NCBI GenBank assembly: GCA_038998005.1
Contig: JAVZIY010000015.1
Coordinates: 1 to 12,253, forward strand
Source: CALIKW01 sp038998005
GTDB taxonomy: Archaea; Aenigmatarchaeota; Aenigmatarchaeia; CG10238-14; SCSR01
Length of the DNA stretch: 12,253 nt
Direction: 5' to 3'
In this document: positions 1 to 6,952 of the stretch, one piece after another
Position numbering within the stretch: the first letter of the stretch is position 1
How the letters are laid out: every line of letters starts with the position of its first letter
Translations under genes and position numbers: made by a program
The notes under the pieces: generated by a model
What the model was told of the DNA's origin: nothing
Seen by the model: the letters and a program-made list of their open reading frames with translations, nothing else
The model's database searches: none

Positions 1-1
1 A

Positions 2-283
2 ATAGATAATGAAAAAAGAAAAATTGAGATAACAAAAGGTGGAAAGGTAAAAATAAAAGCGATTTCCGTTGAATTTGCAAATGTTCTCGATAAAAAAACA
101 AACACGATTAAAAAAGTTAAAATCTTAGGAATAGAGGAAAATCCAGCAAACCCGCATTTTGTAAGACATGGTATAATTACAAAAGGATGTACAATTAAGA
201 CTGAAATTGGACTAGCAAAAGTTACTTCTAGGCCATCTCAAGAAGGTATAGTTAATGCTTTATTGATTAGAGAAAAATCCTAG
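2..283 (+). CDS. rps8e: Ribosomal protein S8e, C-terminal part (5' end outside the window)
   Basis: This is the last 93 codons of an open frame entering from the left edge and ending at TAG. The protein is a component of the small ribosomal subunit of archaea and eukaryotes. Recognition rests on typical S8e segments: NPANPHFVRHGIITKG, then TEIGLAKVTSRPSQEGIVNA, close to the family consensus for the C-terminal half. The first residues visible lie in the lysine-rich middle of the protein, so roughly the N-terminal quarter to third is missing from the window. The gene reads towards the small zinc-finger gene, whose ATG lies 65 bases after this stop. That gap contains an AT-rich TATA-like stretch, so the two need not share a transcript. 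S8e is absent from bacteria, which is strong evidence for an archaeal source. Confidence 0.93.
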   Translation: MDNEKRKIEITKGGKVKIKAISVEFANVLDKKTNTIKKVKILGIEENPANPHFVRHGIITKGCTIKTEIGLAKVTSRPSQEGIVNALLIREKS

Positions 284-348
284 CGAAAACTAGGTTAATT
301 TTAAATTTAAAAGTTATTAATTTTTATTTTAAGCTATGAGGGATTAGA

Positions 349-453
349 ATGACGGAAAAGCTTCCTGAACCTGAAGGTATTTGTCCTTACTGTAAAAGAA
401 AAATTTACTTTAATTTGAAGGAGCACATGCTAATATGCAGATTCAGGGAGTAG
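349..453 (+). CDS. Small 34-residue C2HC-type zinc-finger protein
   Basis: The frame ATG to TAG encodes 34 residues and is easily missed because of its size. It contains C12-x2-C15 (CPYC), then H26 and C30 (HMLIC), spaced like a classical single zinc finger of the C2HC type. The rest is short and charged. A GAGGG run 7-11 bases before the ATG could act as a Shine-Dalgarno sequence, and an AT-rich TATA-like stretch lies at 295-315. The 3' end overlaps the convergent CBS-domain gene by 11 bases. Single zinc fingers of this size occur widely in archaea and are generally taken to bind nucleic acid or protein. No specific function can be read here. The cysteine and histidine spacing, the start context and the position after S8e make it likely real, but no homologue was checked. 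Confidence 0.7.
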   Translation: MTEKLPEPEGICPYCKRKIYFNLKEHMLICRFRE

Positions 454-925
454 AAAGTAAACTCTTAACTAAATCTTCTCTTGCGATTATTCCTACAAGT
501 TTTCCGTTTTCTATTACAGGCAATCTATTAACGTCGTTCTCTGCCATCTTTGTAGCAGCTTCCAGTAAAGTATCATCAGGACCTATAAAAACAACTTTTT
601 TGCTCATCACGTCCCTAACTTTTGTGTGCGAAATTTTTTCAATTTCTCTTTTAAATTGGACATAATTTTTTCCTAACTGAATCAAATTCAGAATTTGCAT
701 AGTCAAGGAAAGAGGATTATCTATTTCAGATTTTGAAGATTTGAATTTTAAACTCAAAAATTTGATAATATCAGAAATGCTTATTACTCCTGAGACTTTT
801 CCTTTTTCTACTACTGGCGCACCAGAAATATCTTTTTCAGAAAAAACTTTTGCAACCTCAAAAATAGAATCTTCTGGTGAAAAGTAAATCACTTTAGGAT
901 TCATAAAATCTCTTACTTTTTTCAT
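443..925 (-). CDS. Two-CBS-domain protein
   Basis: The protein has 160 residues and consists almost entirely of a tandem pair of CBS domains (a Bateman module). The first spans about residues 3-60 (VRDFMNPKVIYFSPEDSIFE, then GAPVVEKGKVSGVISISDII). The second spans about 100-157 (VRDVMSKKVVFIGPDDTLLE, then NRLPVIENGKLVGIIAREDL). CBS pairs usually bind adenine nucleotides or S-adenosylmethionine and act as energy or ligand sensors; stand-alone pairs are common in archaea and rarely have a known target. A lysine-rich linker of about 35 residues separates the domains. No catalytic or DNA-binding domain is attached. The start lies 36 bases downstream of the MetRS beta-subunit stop, so it could be read from the metG transcript, although the gap also holds a TATA-like T-rich stretch. 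It ends in TGA, which shows that TGA is used as a stop here. Confidence 0.9.
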   Translation of the reverse strand: MKKVRDFMNPKVIYFSPEDSIFEVAKVFSEKDISGAPVVEKGKVSGVISISDIIKFLSLKFKSSKSEIDNPLSLTMQILNLIQLGKNYVQFKREIEKISHTKVRDVMSKKVVFIGPDDTLLEAATKMAENDVNRLPVIENGKLVGIIAREDLVKSLLSTP

Positions 926-961
926 AATTAATATTTTCTTAAAAAAATTAAAAAGAATAAA

Positions 962-1288
962 CTAAGTTATTCTACTCCCTTCCTCAACGTCTTTTTCAGG
1001 AGATATTAAAACAACATCTCCCTTGCTATCCTCTGCAGCCAAAATCATGCATTCACTTTCTACTCCAAAAAATTTTTTCCTCTCCAAATTCAAAATAAAT
1101 GCATATTTCTTTCCTATAAGATCTTCTGGCTTATACCATTGTGCTATTCCAGAAACTGCAATTCTTTTTTCGCTTCCAAAATCTACTTTAAGTTTTATTA
1201 AATTTCTACTTCCCTCTATTCTTTCTGCTTCTATAACTCTACCTATTCTCAAGTCAAGTTTTTTAAAATCTTCGAAACTTATTTCCAT
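962..1288 (-). CDS. Methionyl-tRNA synthetase beta subunit / CsaA-like tRNA-binding protein
   Basis: This 108-residue OB-fold protein belongs to the Trbp111/CsaA/MetRS C-terminal domain family. Diagnostic segments are FEDFKKLDLRIGRVIEAERI near the N-terminus, VSGIAQWYKPEDLIGKKYAF in the middle and GVESECMILAAED after it, where the family normally reads GV.S.GM.LAA. In many archaea this domain is a separate chain that binds the outer corner of tRNA and helps MetRS hold tRNA(Met). Its position directly after metG, with the stop TGA and the start ATG overlapping as TGATG, supports that role. I chose the ATG at 1288 over the in-frame TTG just before it because of this coupling. The catalytic protein upstream ends without such a domain, so the enzyme is split into two chains. 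Confidence 0.92.
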   Translation of the reverse strand: MEISFEDFKKLDLRIGRVIEAERIEGSRNLIKLKVDFGSEKRIAVSGIAQWYKPEDLIGKKYAFILNLERKKFFGVESECMILAAEDSKGDVVLISPEKDVEEGSRIT

Positions 1289-2838
1289 CAAACCACCTCC
1301 AATTTTTTGAACAAGGGCTCAATTTCTCCTATTTCATGATAAGGCTTAATTTCAAATTTATCGATACTATCAAATTTCTGCTCATGAACAGATTCTTTCA
1401 AATTCAATTGCTTCCAGAGTTTCTCGCATGAAAATGGAATGAATGGTGATAGTAAGATCGCTAATGCTCTAACCAAGTTTGTTGAGATGAATAAAGTTGT
1501 TTTACAATCTTCTATATTTTCTTTAAAAGTTTCCCATGGTTTTTTTGATTGAAAGTATTGATTCCCAATTTTACTCAGGCTAATAATTTCTCTTAGGGCA
1601 TCTGTTATTTTAAATTCTTCCATATATCTTTTGACAGTTTCTTTTATTTTTTCTACTTTCTCTATAATTTCTTTTTCTTGATCTTTAATTTCTCCATGTT
1701 CTGGTACTTTTGAATTAAAATTGTTCTTCAAAAAACTCAAAACTCTATAAGCAAAATTACCAAAATTTGCTATTAATTCGTTATTAACTTTTTCTATCAA
1801 TCTTTTCTCTGAAAAATCTCCATCCTCAAATTGAGAAATTTCATTGAGTAAGAAATATCTTATAAAATCTACATTATATTTTTTAATCAGCTCTCTTGGG
1901 TCTATGATGTTGCCTAAGGACTTGCTCATTTTTTGCCCTTCTATTGTAATGTAGCCATGAATGAAAATATTTTTAGGTAATTCTAAGCCGGATGAAAGAA
2001 GAATAGCGGGCCAGTATATTGCATGAAATCTTGTTATACCCTTTCCAATTACATGAACATCCGCTGGCCACCACTTTTTAAATTTCTCTTCATCTATTCC
2101 GAATCCTATTCCTGTTAAATAAACGGATAAAGCATCAAACCAAACATATATTATTTGAGTTTCATCACCCGGGACGGGAATACCCCATCCTTTTGCTCTT
2201 TCTCTTGAGCGTGATATACTAAAATCTTCTAGTCCACCATCTATAAAACTTAAAACTTCATTTTTTCTAAACTCTGGGATTATTTTCAACTTTCCTTTTT
2301 CTATAATATTTCTTAGCTCATCTTGATATTTTGAAAGACGGAAAAAATAATTTTCTTCTTCAACTATTTCAGGTTCAGTTCCATGCTCAGGACAAACTCC
2401 ATTTGTAAGCTCTTCTTTTGTATAAAATGCCTCGCACCCAACACAGTAGAGACCCTTATATTTTTTTAGGTATATGTCTCCTGCTTCCTTGCAAAGGTTC
2501 CACAATTTCCAAACACCTGGCCAATGCTCATTTTTATCAGAAGATCTTATAAATTTGTTGAAACAAAGTCCAAAAGAAATTGCGACCTCTTTGAATATTC
2601 TAGAATTTTTGTCGCATAGCTCTTGAGTTTTTACTCCAATTTCCTCGGCTGTCCTAACATTTTTAAGGCTGTTTTCGTCCGAACCCGTGACGAGAAAAAT
2701 ATCCTTTCCAAGCAACTTGTTAAATCTTGCTATCGCATCTGTTTGGGTAAACTCTAGTATATGCCCTAAGTGGGGAGGTGCATTAATATAGGGAATTGCA
2801 GTTGTTATGTAAAATTTTTCTTTTTTGAAATTTATCAC
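1288..2838 (-). CDS. metG: Methionyl-tRNA synthetase, catalytic subunit
   Basis: This class I aminoacyl-tRNA synthetase charges tRNA(Met) with methionine in the cytoplasm. The HIGH-type signature is HLGH at residues 23-26 and the KMSKS loop is at 303-307. Between them lies the connective insert with one zinc knuckle: C132-x2-C135 and C149-x2-H152. The C-terminal helical anticodon-binding domain runs from about residue 340 to the end. At 516 residues it lacks the C-terminal tRNA-binding OB domain, which is supplied by the next gene. The start is GTG at 2838, 12 codons before the conserved TTAIPYINAPPHLGH segment; no ATG fits. A TATA-like stretch at about 2862-2876 lies some 30 bases upstream. 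The gene diverges from the PadR-like regulator across 142 bases that include a 12-bp palindrome. Confidence 0.97.
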   Translation of the reverse strand: MINFKKEKFYITTAIPYINAPPHLGHILEFTQTDAIARFNKLLGKDIFLVTGSDENSLKNVRTAEEIGVKTQELCDKNSRIFKEVAISFGLCFNKFIRSSDKNEHWPGVWKLWNLCKEAGDIYLKKYKGLYCVGCEAFYTKEELTNGVCPEHGTEPEIVEEENYFFRLSKYQDELRNIIEKGKLKIIPEFRKNEVLSFIDGGLEDFSISRSRERAKGWGIPVPGDETQIIYVWFDALSVYLTGIGFGIDEEKFKKWWPADVHVIGKGITRFHAIYWPAILLSSGLELPKNIFIHGYITIEGQKMSKSLGNIIDPRELIKKYNVDFIRYFLLNEISQFEDGDFSEKRLIEKVNNELIANFGNFAYRVLSFLKNNFNSKVPEHGEIKDQEKEIIEKVEKIKETVKRYMEEFKITDALREIISLSKIGNQYFQSKKPWETFKENIEDCKTTLFISTNLVRALAILLSPFIPFSCEKLWKQLNLKESVHEQKFDSIDKFEIKPYHEIGEIEPLFKKLEVV

Positions 2839-2843
2839 CTATA

Positions 2844-2855
2844 AGATATATCTTG
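2844..2855. promoter_or_regulatory. Palindrome AAGATATATCTT between metG and the padR-like gene
   Basis: A perfect 12-bp inverted repeat lies in the divergent intergenic region, between the proposed metG TATA box (about 2862-2876) and the metG start at 2838. Operators in this position block transcription in archaea, and PadR proteins bind palindromes as dimers. It could therefore be the target of the neighbouring regulator. The sequence is AT-rich, so a chance palindrome is quite possible. Confidence 0.3.
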
Positions 2856-2980
2856 AGTTTTTAAAATTATACTTTTTCAAAAAGAATAAAAGTTTAACTT
2901 CTCTCTATATTTTCATGCAGGAATATAGAATAGTTTTTTCAGCTCAGAGAGAAACTTATGAAAGAAGGGAAAAGAAATTA

Positions 2981-3322
2981 ATGAACGATGTAATAGATTT
3001 TGTGATATTAAGTGAACTATCAAAAAATGGAGAAAATCATGGATACAATATTATTAAAAATATAAAAAAAGATTTTGGCTATAACCCTGGAACTAGTAGG
3101 ATTTATCCTACTCTTAATAATCTTGAAAAAGAAGGATACATTACCCCAAAAAAGATCGAAGTTGGTGGGAGAATTAGAAAAAATTATAGATTAACCTTGA
3201 ATGGCAAACTATTTTTCCAAAATGGTTTAAGAAAGTTAGAAATTATAGTTGAAAAGTTAAAAATAGAAAATCCGATTTCAAAATGGCGTGAAAAGGCTAA
3301 ATTTCATAGGCAGAATCTATAA
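2981..3322 (+). CDS. PadR-like winged-helix transcriptional regulator
   Basis: From the ATG at 2981 this gives 113 residues. The PadR-type winged helix is clear: a first helix FVILSELSKNGENHGYNII, the recognition region TSRIYPTLNNLEKEGYI, and a wing KIEVGGRIRKNYRLTLNGK. A short helical tail (about residues 80-113) would form the dimer interface. PadR proteins bind palindromic operators and often repress their own or a divergent gene. The frame is open further upstream, with another ATG at 2915, but the family normally begins only a few residues before the first helix, so 2981 is preferred. The purine-rich GAAGGG about a dozen bases upstream may serve as a weak ribosome binding site. It is divergent from metG. 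The ligand or signal cannot be told. Confidence 0.85.
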   Translation: MNDVIDFVILSELSKNGENHGYNIIKNIKKDFGYNPGTSRIYPTLNNLEKEGYITPKKIEVGGRIRKNYRLTLNGKLFFQNGLRKLEIIVEKLKIENPISKWREKAKFHRQNL

Positions 3323-3410
3323 TAGTGTCTGTTTCCTCAAGATTTCAAATCATTCTATCTCAGCCAAAAAAAGATTTGGACTCAAGTTTCAAAATTTAAA
3401 AACTTAGATT

Positions 3411-3422
3411 TTAAATATAAAT
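3411..3422 (+). promoter_or_regulatory. TATA box of nurA
   Basis: The AT-rich element TTAAATATAAAT is centred about 24 bases before the GTG start of nurA, the distance that gives a leaderless transcript in archaea. It sits inside an imperfectly spaced inverted repeat, AGATTT (3406-3411) and AAATCT (3419-3424), so a bound regulator could mask the box. The inverted repeat could be chance in such AT-rich DNA. Confidence 0.5.
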
Positions 3423-3439
3423 CTCTCAAAATTAAAAAT

Positions 3440-4543
3440 GTGAAAGAGCTTTTTGAACTAACCGAAGAGTTTGCAAGTAAAATTGTTGAAATAGAAAATA
3501 TTAGGAAAAAAGTTGGAAATTTTTTGAGAGAGGTTTCCAAGTTCAATTTAAGTATAGACAGAGAAATTCTAGAAGAAAAAATAATTCAAGCGATGGAAAA
3601 AATAAGTTTGGATGATTTATGTGTAGCAGGGATAGATGGAGGCTTGGTATCACATTCATTTCACGGAATAGATGTAATGCTTTTAAGGGCAGTTGGAGTT
3701 ATTTTCTACTTCAAAAATAGTAAGATAAAAAAGGTTGATTATTGGCCTGATTCCTTGCCATCATTTGTGCCAAGAGTCATCTTTGACCCATTCACAGATA
3801 TAGAGCTTGAAGTAAACTCAAATTTTGAGAGACAAATTGTTGAAGTTAAAAATGCAGTTGAAGTTATTAGGAATTTTAAACCAGACATCGTCTTTTTAGA
3901 CGGCTCTATAGTTCCTCACTATGTAGAAAGACCAGTGGAGCACTCTATGCTTTTTCCAACATATCAAAAGCTTTTAGAATCTTATTTGGAGCTTTTTTAT
4001 GAAGCAGAAAGAAATGAAACAATCTTGGCTGGTATAATAGAAGATTCTCGTGGGACAAGATTTTGTGAAATAGCCAATCAAAGAATTTTATCAAGATTAA
4101 AAGAAATTGAACCAGAAATTAAACTGCTTTTAAATAGGACAATAGATTCTAACTTACTTACGTACACTTTAAATCTTGGTGAAAGAACACTTGTTTTCAA
4201 ATATTCCTCCTTTCCCGAGCAGCATCCTATTTTGAAGGAGTTTGGTGGAAAAATAGCAAATTCGATTTTTTCCTTCTATTTAAAAACAGCAGAATTTGAT
4301 AGGCCGATAAGGGTAGATTTTTTGGGAGAAAAAGAGTTTATCAAAAAAGCAAATTTTATTTCTTCTGTCATTTTAGCTTTATGTGGGCATTCTAACTATG
4401 GCATACCTTCAGTCCTCATAGAAGCTGACCAAAGAGCTAGGTTGAGTGAGAAAGATTTGGAAATTTTTTATAATGACTTGGTTGCAAAGACAGGAAACTT
4501 AGCTGCTCTATTCTTGCAAAGAAGAGAACAAAGGCCATTTTAA
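3440..4543 (+). CDS. nurA: NurA 5'-3' nuclease
   Basis: The 367-residue protein matches the NurA nuclease, which with the HerA ATPase resects DNA double-strand breaks in archaea to give 3' single strands for RadA. The RNase H-like core shows the expected acidic metal ligands: D66 in AGIDGG, E130 in NSNFERQIVE, D154 in FLDGS, and D330 in the C-terminal PSVLIEADQRARL motif. The EDSRGTRF segment (201-208) corresponds to the usual K/E-D-S-R motif. The start is GTG at 3440, directly behind a TATA box at leaderless distance; an ATG two bases earlier runs straight into TGA. HerA, Mre11 and Rad50, the usual neighbours, are not in this window, so the gene stands alone. Its stop overlaps that of the convergent radical SAM gene within TTAA. 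Confidence 0.93.
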   Translation: MKELFELTEEFASKIVEIENIRKKVGNFLREVSKFNLSIDREILEEKIIQAMEKISLDDLCVAGIDGGLVSHSFHGIDVMLLRAVGVIFYFKNSKIKKVDYWPDSLPSFVPRVIFDPFTDIELEVNSNFERQIVEVKNAVEVIRNFKPDIVFLDGSIVPHYVERPVEHSMLFPTYQKLLESYLELFYEAERNETILAGIIEDSRGTRFCEIANQRILSRLKEIEPEIKLLLNRTIDSNLLTYTLNLGERTLVFKYSSFPEQHPILKEFGGKIANSIFSFYLKTAEFDRPIRVDFLGEKEFIKKANFISSVILALCGHSNYGIPSVLIEADQRARLSEKDLEIFYNDLVAKTGNLAALFLQRREQRPF

Positions 4544-5346
4544 TAGCAAAAAATACAATTCAAACTTTTTTCTTTACAAATTTCTTCTATTTTTTCTTTT
4601 AACTTTTTATAGTAATCAGAATTTTCGAAAAATATTTCCACCCATTTTTCTTTTAATTCAGGATAGTTTTCCTCCAAGATTTTTTCAATTTTTTCCCAAA
4701 TTCCTGGCTTTAAGTTCAACTTATCAACCCAAATAGTATCAACTTCCAATTCCTTCGCAACATTAAAGAATTCTTCCAAATTTTCATCTGAGAAATAGGG
4801 TAAAATAGGCCCGAAAAATAAAAATGTCTTAATTCCATTTTCTTTAAGAAATTTCAAAACTTCAAGCCTTTCTTTAATAGGAGAAGAGAATGGTTCAAAA
4901 ATTTCTCTTATTTTTTCATTTAAAGTTATTACGGTAAAACCTACTTCACAATTTTCCTTAAATTTTTTTAAAATATCTATATCTCTAGCAACAAGAGAAG
5001 ATTTTGTCTGAAGCCAGATTGAAAAATTGTTTCTAAGCAGAATTTCTATGCACTTTCTTGTTAGCTTATATTTTTTCTCCAGAGGCTGGTAAGGGTCTGT
5101 TAATGATGAAATAAAAACACTACCTTTTTTCTTTCTTAGAATTTCTTTCATCAAAATTTCTGGAGTATTAATTTTAATGTCAACAAAACTTCCCCACTCT
5201 TCTTTATGTTTAGTGTATTTTTTTGTGTAATAACTTGCATAGCAGTAAACACAAGCATGCTCACAACCTACATAACAGTTTATACAATAATTAGCAAGCT
5301 TACTTTTGTTCAAAATAGATTTGCACTTTATTTCTTTTAAAATCAT
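4540..5346 (-). CDS. Radical SAM protein, SplB-like (COG1533-type)
   Basis: The 268-residue protein carries a radical SAM cluster motif C28-x3-C32-x2-C35 within GCEHACVYCYA, which binds the [4Fe-4S] cluster that cleaves S-adenosylmethionine. The following pattern (SSLTDPYQPLEKKYKLTRKC, then GFTVITLNEKIREIFEP and a PILPYFSDE loop) is characteristic of the family often named DNA repair photolyase SplB, although most archaeal members have no proven substrate. Extra cysteines occur before the motif (C8, C21, C24) and at the very end (C257-x6-C264-x2-C267), which might hold a second cluster or substrate sulfur. The start ATG at 5346 lies about 26-30 bases from a TATA box. It converges on nurA with a four-base overlap. 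A DNA repair role is inferred from family name and neighbour only. Confidence 0.85.
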   Translation of the reverse strand: MILKEIKCKSILNKSKLANYCINCYVGCEHACVYCYASYYTKKYTKHKEEWGSFVDIKINTPEILMKEILRKKKGSVFISSLTDPYQPLEKKYKLTRKCIEILLRNNFSIWLQTKSSLVARDIDILKKFKENCEVGFTVITLNEKIREIFEPFSSPIKERLEVLKFLKENGIKTFLFFGPILPYFSDENLEEFFNVAKELEVDTIWVDKLNLKPGIWEKIEKILEENYPELKEKWVEIFFENSDYYKKLKEKIEEICKEKSLNCIFCY

Positions 5347-5370
5347 TCAAACTTAGATATTTGTCTAAAA

Positions 5371-5380
5371 CATATAAAGT
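5371..5380 (-). promoter_or_regulatory. TATA box of the radical SAM gene
   Basis: Read on the minus strand this is ACTTTATATG, centred about 30 bases upstream of the ATG at 5346. It is the only strong TATA-like element in front of that gene and predicts a leader of only a few bases. Confidence 0.5.
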
Positions 5381-5451
5381 TTTTTAATTCTATCAGAATC
5401 GTAGAAAAGTTTACTCTTGAAAATAATATACTAACAAATAGTTAATCTTAG

Positions 5452-5636
5452 TTAATTGATAGGCAAGGAGTTCTTATTGGTAATAAAACTCTTCAATGCT
5501 TTGATGTTCCAGAATGGATTAAAAATGGTTCTAAAGAAATTAAATTATCCTTTCCGTTGATCTGATTAAACTAAAAACTTATTTGGGCGCATATGAGGCA
5601 ACTATTAAAAGAAAATATAGTTTTCAAAGAGAATAA
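5452..5636 (+). pseudogene. Possible frameshifted gene remnant in the 5347-5644 gap
   Basis: The roughly 300 bases between the radical SAM gene and nreA hold no intact gene. One plus-strand frame from 5452 to the TGA at 5563-5565 reads like protein (RQGVLIGNKTLQCFDVPEWI is its first half). A frame shifted by one base from about 5556 to the TAA at 5634 also reads like protein (DLIKLKTYLGAYEATIKRK). Joined, they would give about 60 residues with no recognisable domain and no ATG. A TATA-like AATATAC at 5426-5432 lies about 27 bases before a TTG at 5456, but that TTG opens a third frame of only 34 codons. I read this as a decayed gene end, with low confidence; chance open frames are an alternative. 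Confidence 0.25.
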
Positions 5637-5644
5637 CAAAAAGC

Positions 5645-6952
5645 CTACGTTGTGGTTTTTAAAAAATGAGAAAGTCTTTTTTGAAATAAAAACTTTTTTA
5701 GAAGAAAGCTAATTTTAATCCATTTTATTAAAGGGATGTTCAATTTTGTCGAGATGTATTGTAAACTTTGTTCTAAAGTATCAAATGTTAGTGGTCTATT
5801 TTTCAAGGTCTCCTTTACATTTTCCCTAACATTCCATACTCCTAGTGGCATAATAAATCCTGGACGTATTTCTCTCAATACTATTACTGATGCCTGTCTT
5901 TTTTCTTCTTTCAATTTTGATGATACGCTAAGCCTACTGGCCATATAACATCCTCCTATACTAGGGTAGCTGCTTCTTCCTTCAAACCCTTCCCAATCAG
6001 AAATTATCCAAACATTTTTTCCTTTTAGGTTCCATGTTGTTCCAGGATACCAAGCTTCTATTAATTCATAACTCCAATAATCAGGAATCATTAAAACAAT
6101 CCATTTATTATCCAAGGCTTCATGTTCATAAACTCTAAACTCATTTATCAAAGGAAAAGTTTTAACTTGTTCCAAAAGTTTTTGAGAAATTATACTATCT
6201 ACTGCAGTAATTGACCATCTTGTCGGAACTAACTTTCTATTCTTTTCTATTCCGAACAACCCAGCAGAAAAAGCTCTTTGAATTCTTGAAATCAAAACAC
6301 CTTTTTCATAAAGCCAAAATACTGCTTCACTAGTTTTCAAATCAGTATCACTATAAGCTTTCTCAATTTTTTGATCAGTTTTTATGCTACTAACAAACAA
6401 ATTTTTTAAGGGAGCAGAAGGCCCGAAAGGCTGAACTTCATCGTCTAAAACTATTGTTCCAGAAGGTTTTCTTTTAAAATGAGCTTCACTTTCTACCGAG
6501 CTTTTACTTAAAGCTATTTCTCTTGTTAGCTCAACTATTTTTCCTTCAAAATTTTTTACATGCGTGCGATACTTTCCTCTGACAAGCTGAAGTCTTAAAC
6601 CAATTATTTCATCCATACTTTTTCCGTGCCAAAATTCTGGAGTATCTAAAAGAGAAGTATCACCATAAACTGGTGGAATTAACGGGCCAATGAATACGTA
6701 GGGAAACCCAAACCTACCAACAAATATACCTGGACTTGAACCTTTGATATTTAGACTGTCTACCAATGGTTTAAATTTCATTTGAAAATAAATCCTTGTG
6801 AGAATAGGACACCTCACTTTGCCACATAGAAGTCTCCCTCCTTTACATATAACACATCTGGAATCAAGTGGGATTGTTTTTATAGTAATTGGTGATAATT
6901 CTGATAGTATGTTTTCTTCTGTAATCACTGATCTTAACCAAATATTTTTCAT
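5645..6952 (-). CDS. nreA: DNA repair protein NreA
   Basis: The 435-residue protein belongs to the archaeal Nre family, which in Haloferax acts in the DNA damage response and binds the sliding clamp PCNA. The N-terminal zinc motif is C33-x2-C36-x6-C43-x4-C48 (CVICKGGRLLCGKVRC). Family-typical segments follow: PGIFVGRFGFPYVFIGPLIP, DTPEFWHGKSMDEI and the C-terminal GGCYMASRLSVSSKL with REIRPGFIMPLGVWNVRE. Near the end QKRLSHFL (424-431) fits the PIP-box pattern Q-x2-L-x2-F-[FL], the expected PCNA contact. I chose the ATG at 6952 rather than 6964. It overlaps the upstream stop as ATGA, and it aligns exactly with the start of the truncated paralogue (MKNIW against MKNLW). Translation is therefore likely coupled to the LAGLIDADG gene. 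Confidence 0.93.
   Translation of the reverse strand: MKNIWLRSVITEENILSELSPITIKTIPLDSRCVICKGGRLLCGKVRCPILTRIYFQMKFKPLVDSLNIKGSSPGIFVGRFGFPYVFIGPLIPPVYGDTSLLDTPEFWHGKSMDEIIGLRLQLVRGKYRTHVKNFEGKIVELTREIALSKSSVESEAHFKRKPSGTIVLDDEVQPFGPSAPLKNLFVSSIKTDQKIEKAYSDTDLKTSEAVFWLYEKGVLISRIQRAFSAGLFGIEKNRKLVPTRWSITAVDSIISQKLLEQVKTFPLINEFRVYEHEALDNKWIVLMIPDYWSYELIEAWYPGTTWNLKGKNVWIISDWEGFEGRSSYPSIGGCYMASRLSVSSKLKEEKRQASVIVLREIRPGFIMPLGVWNVRENVKETLKNRPLTFDTLEQSLQYISTKLNIPLIKWIKISFLLKKFLFQKRLSHFLKTTT

Noticed and set aside
435..665. Plus-strand frame of 76 codons
   Set aside because: Antisense of the second CBS domain; no promoter or protein-like pattern.
2825..2980. N-terminal extension of the PadR-like protein
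   Set aside because: PadR proteins start just before the first helix; the extension overlaps the metG start and promoter region and has no conserved pattern.
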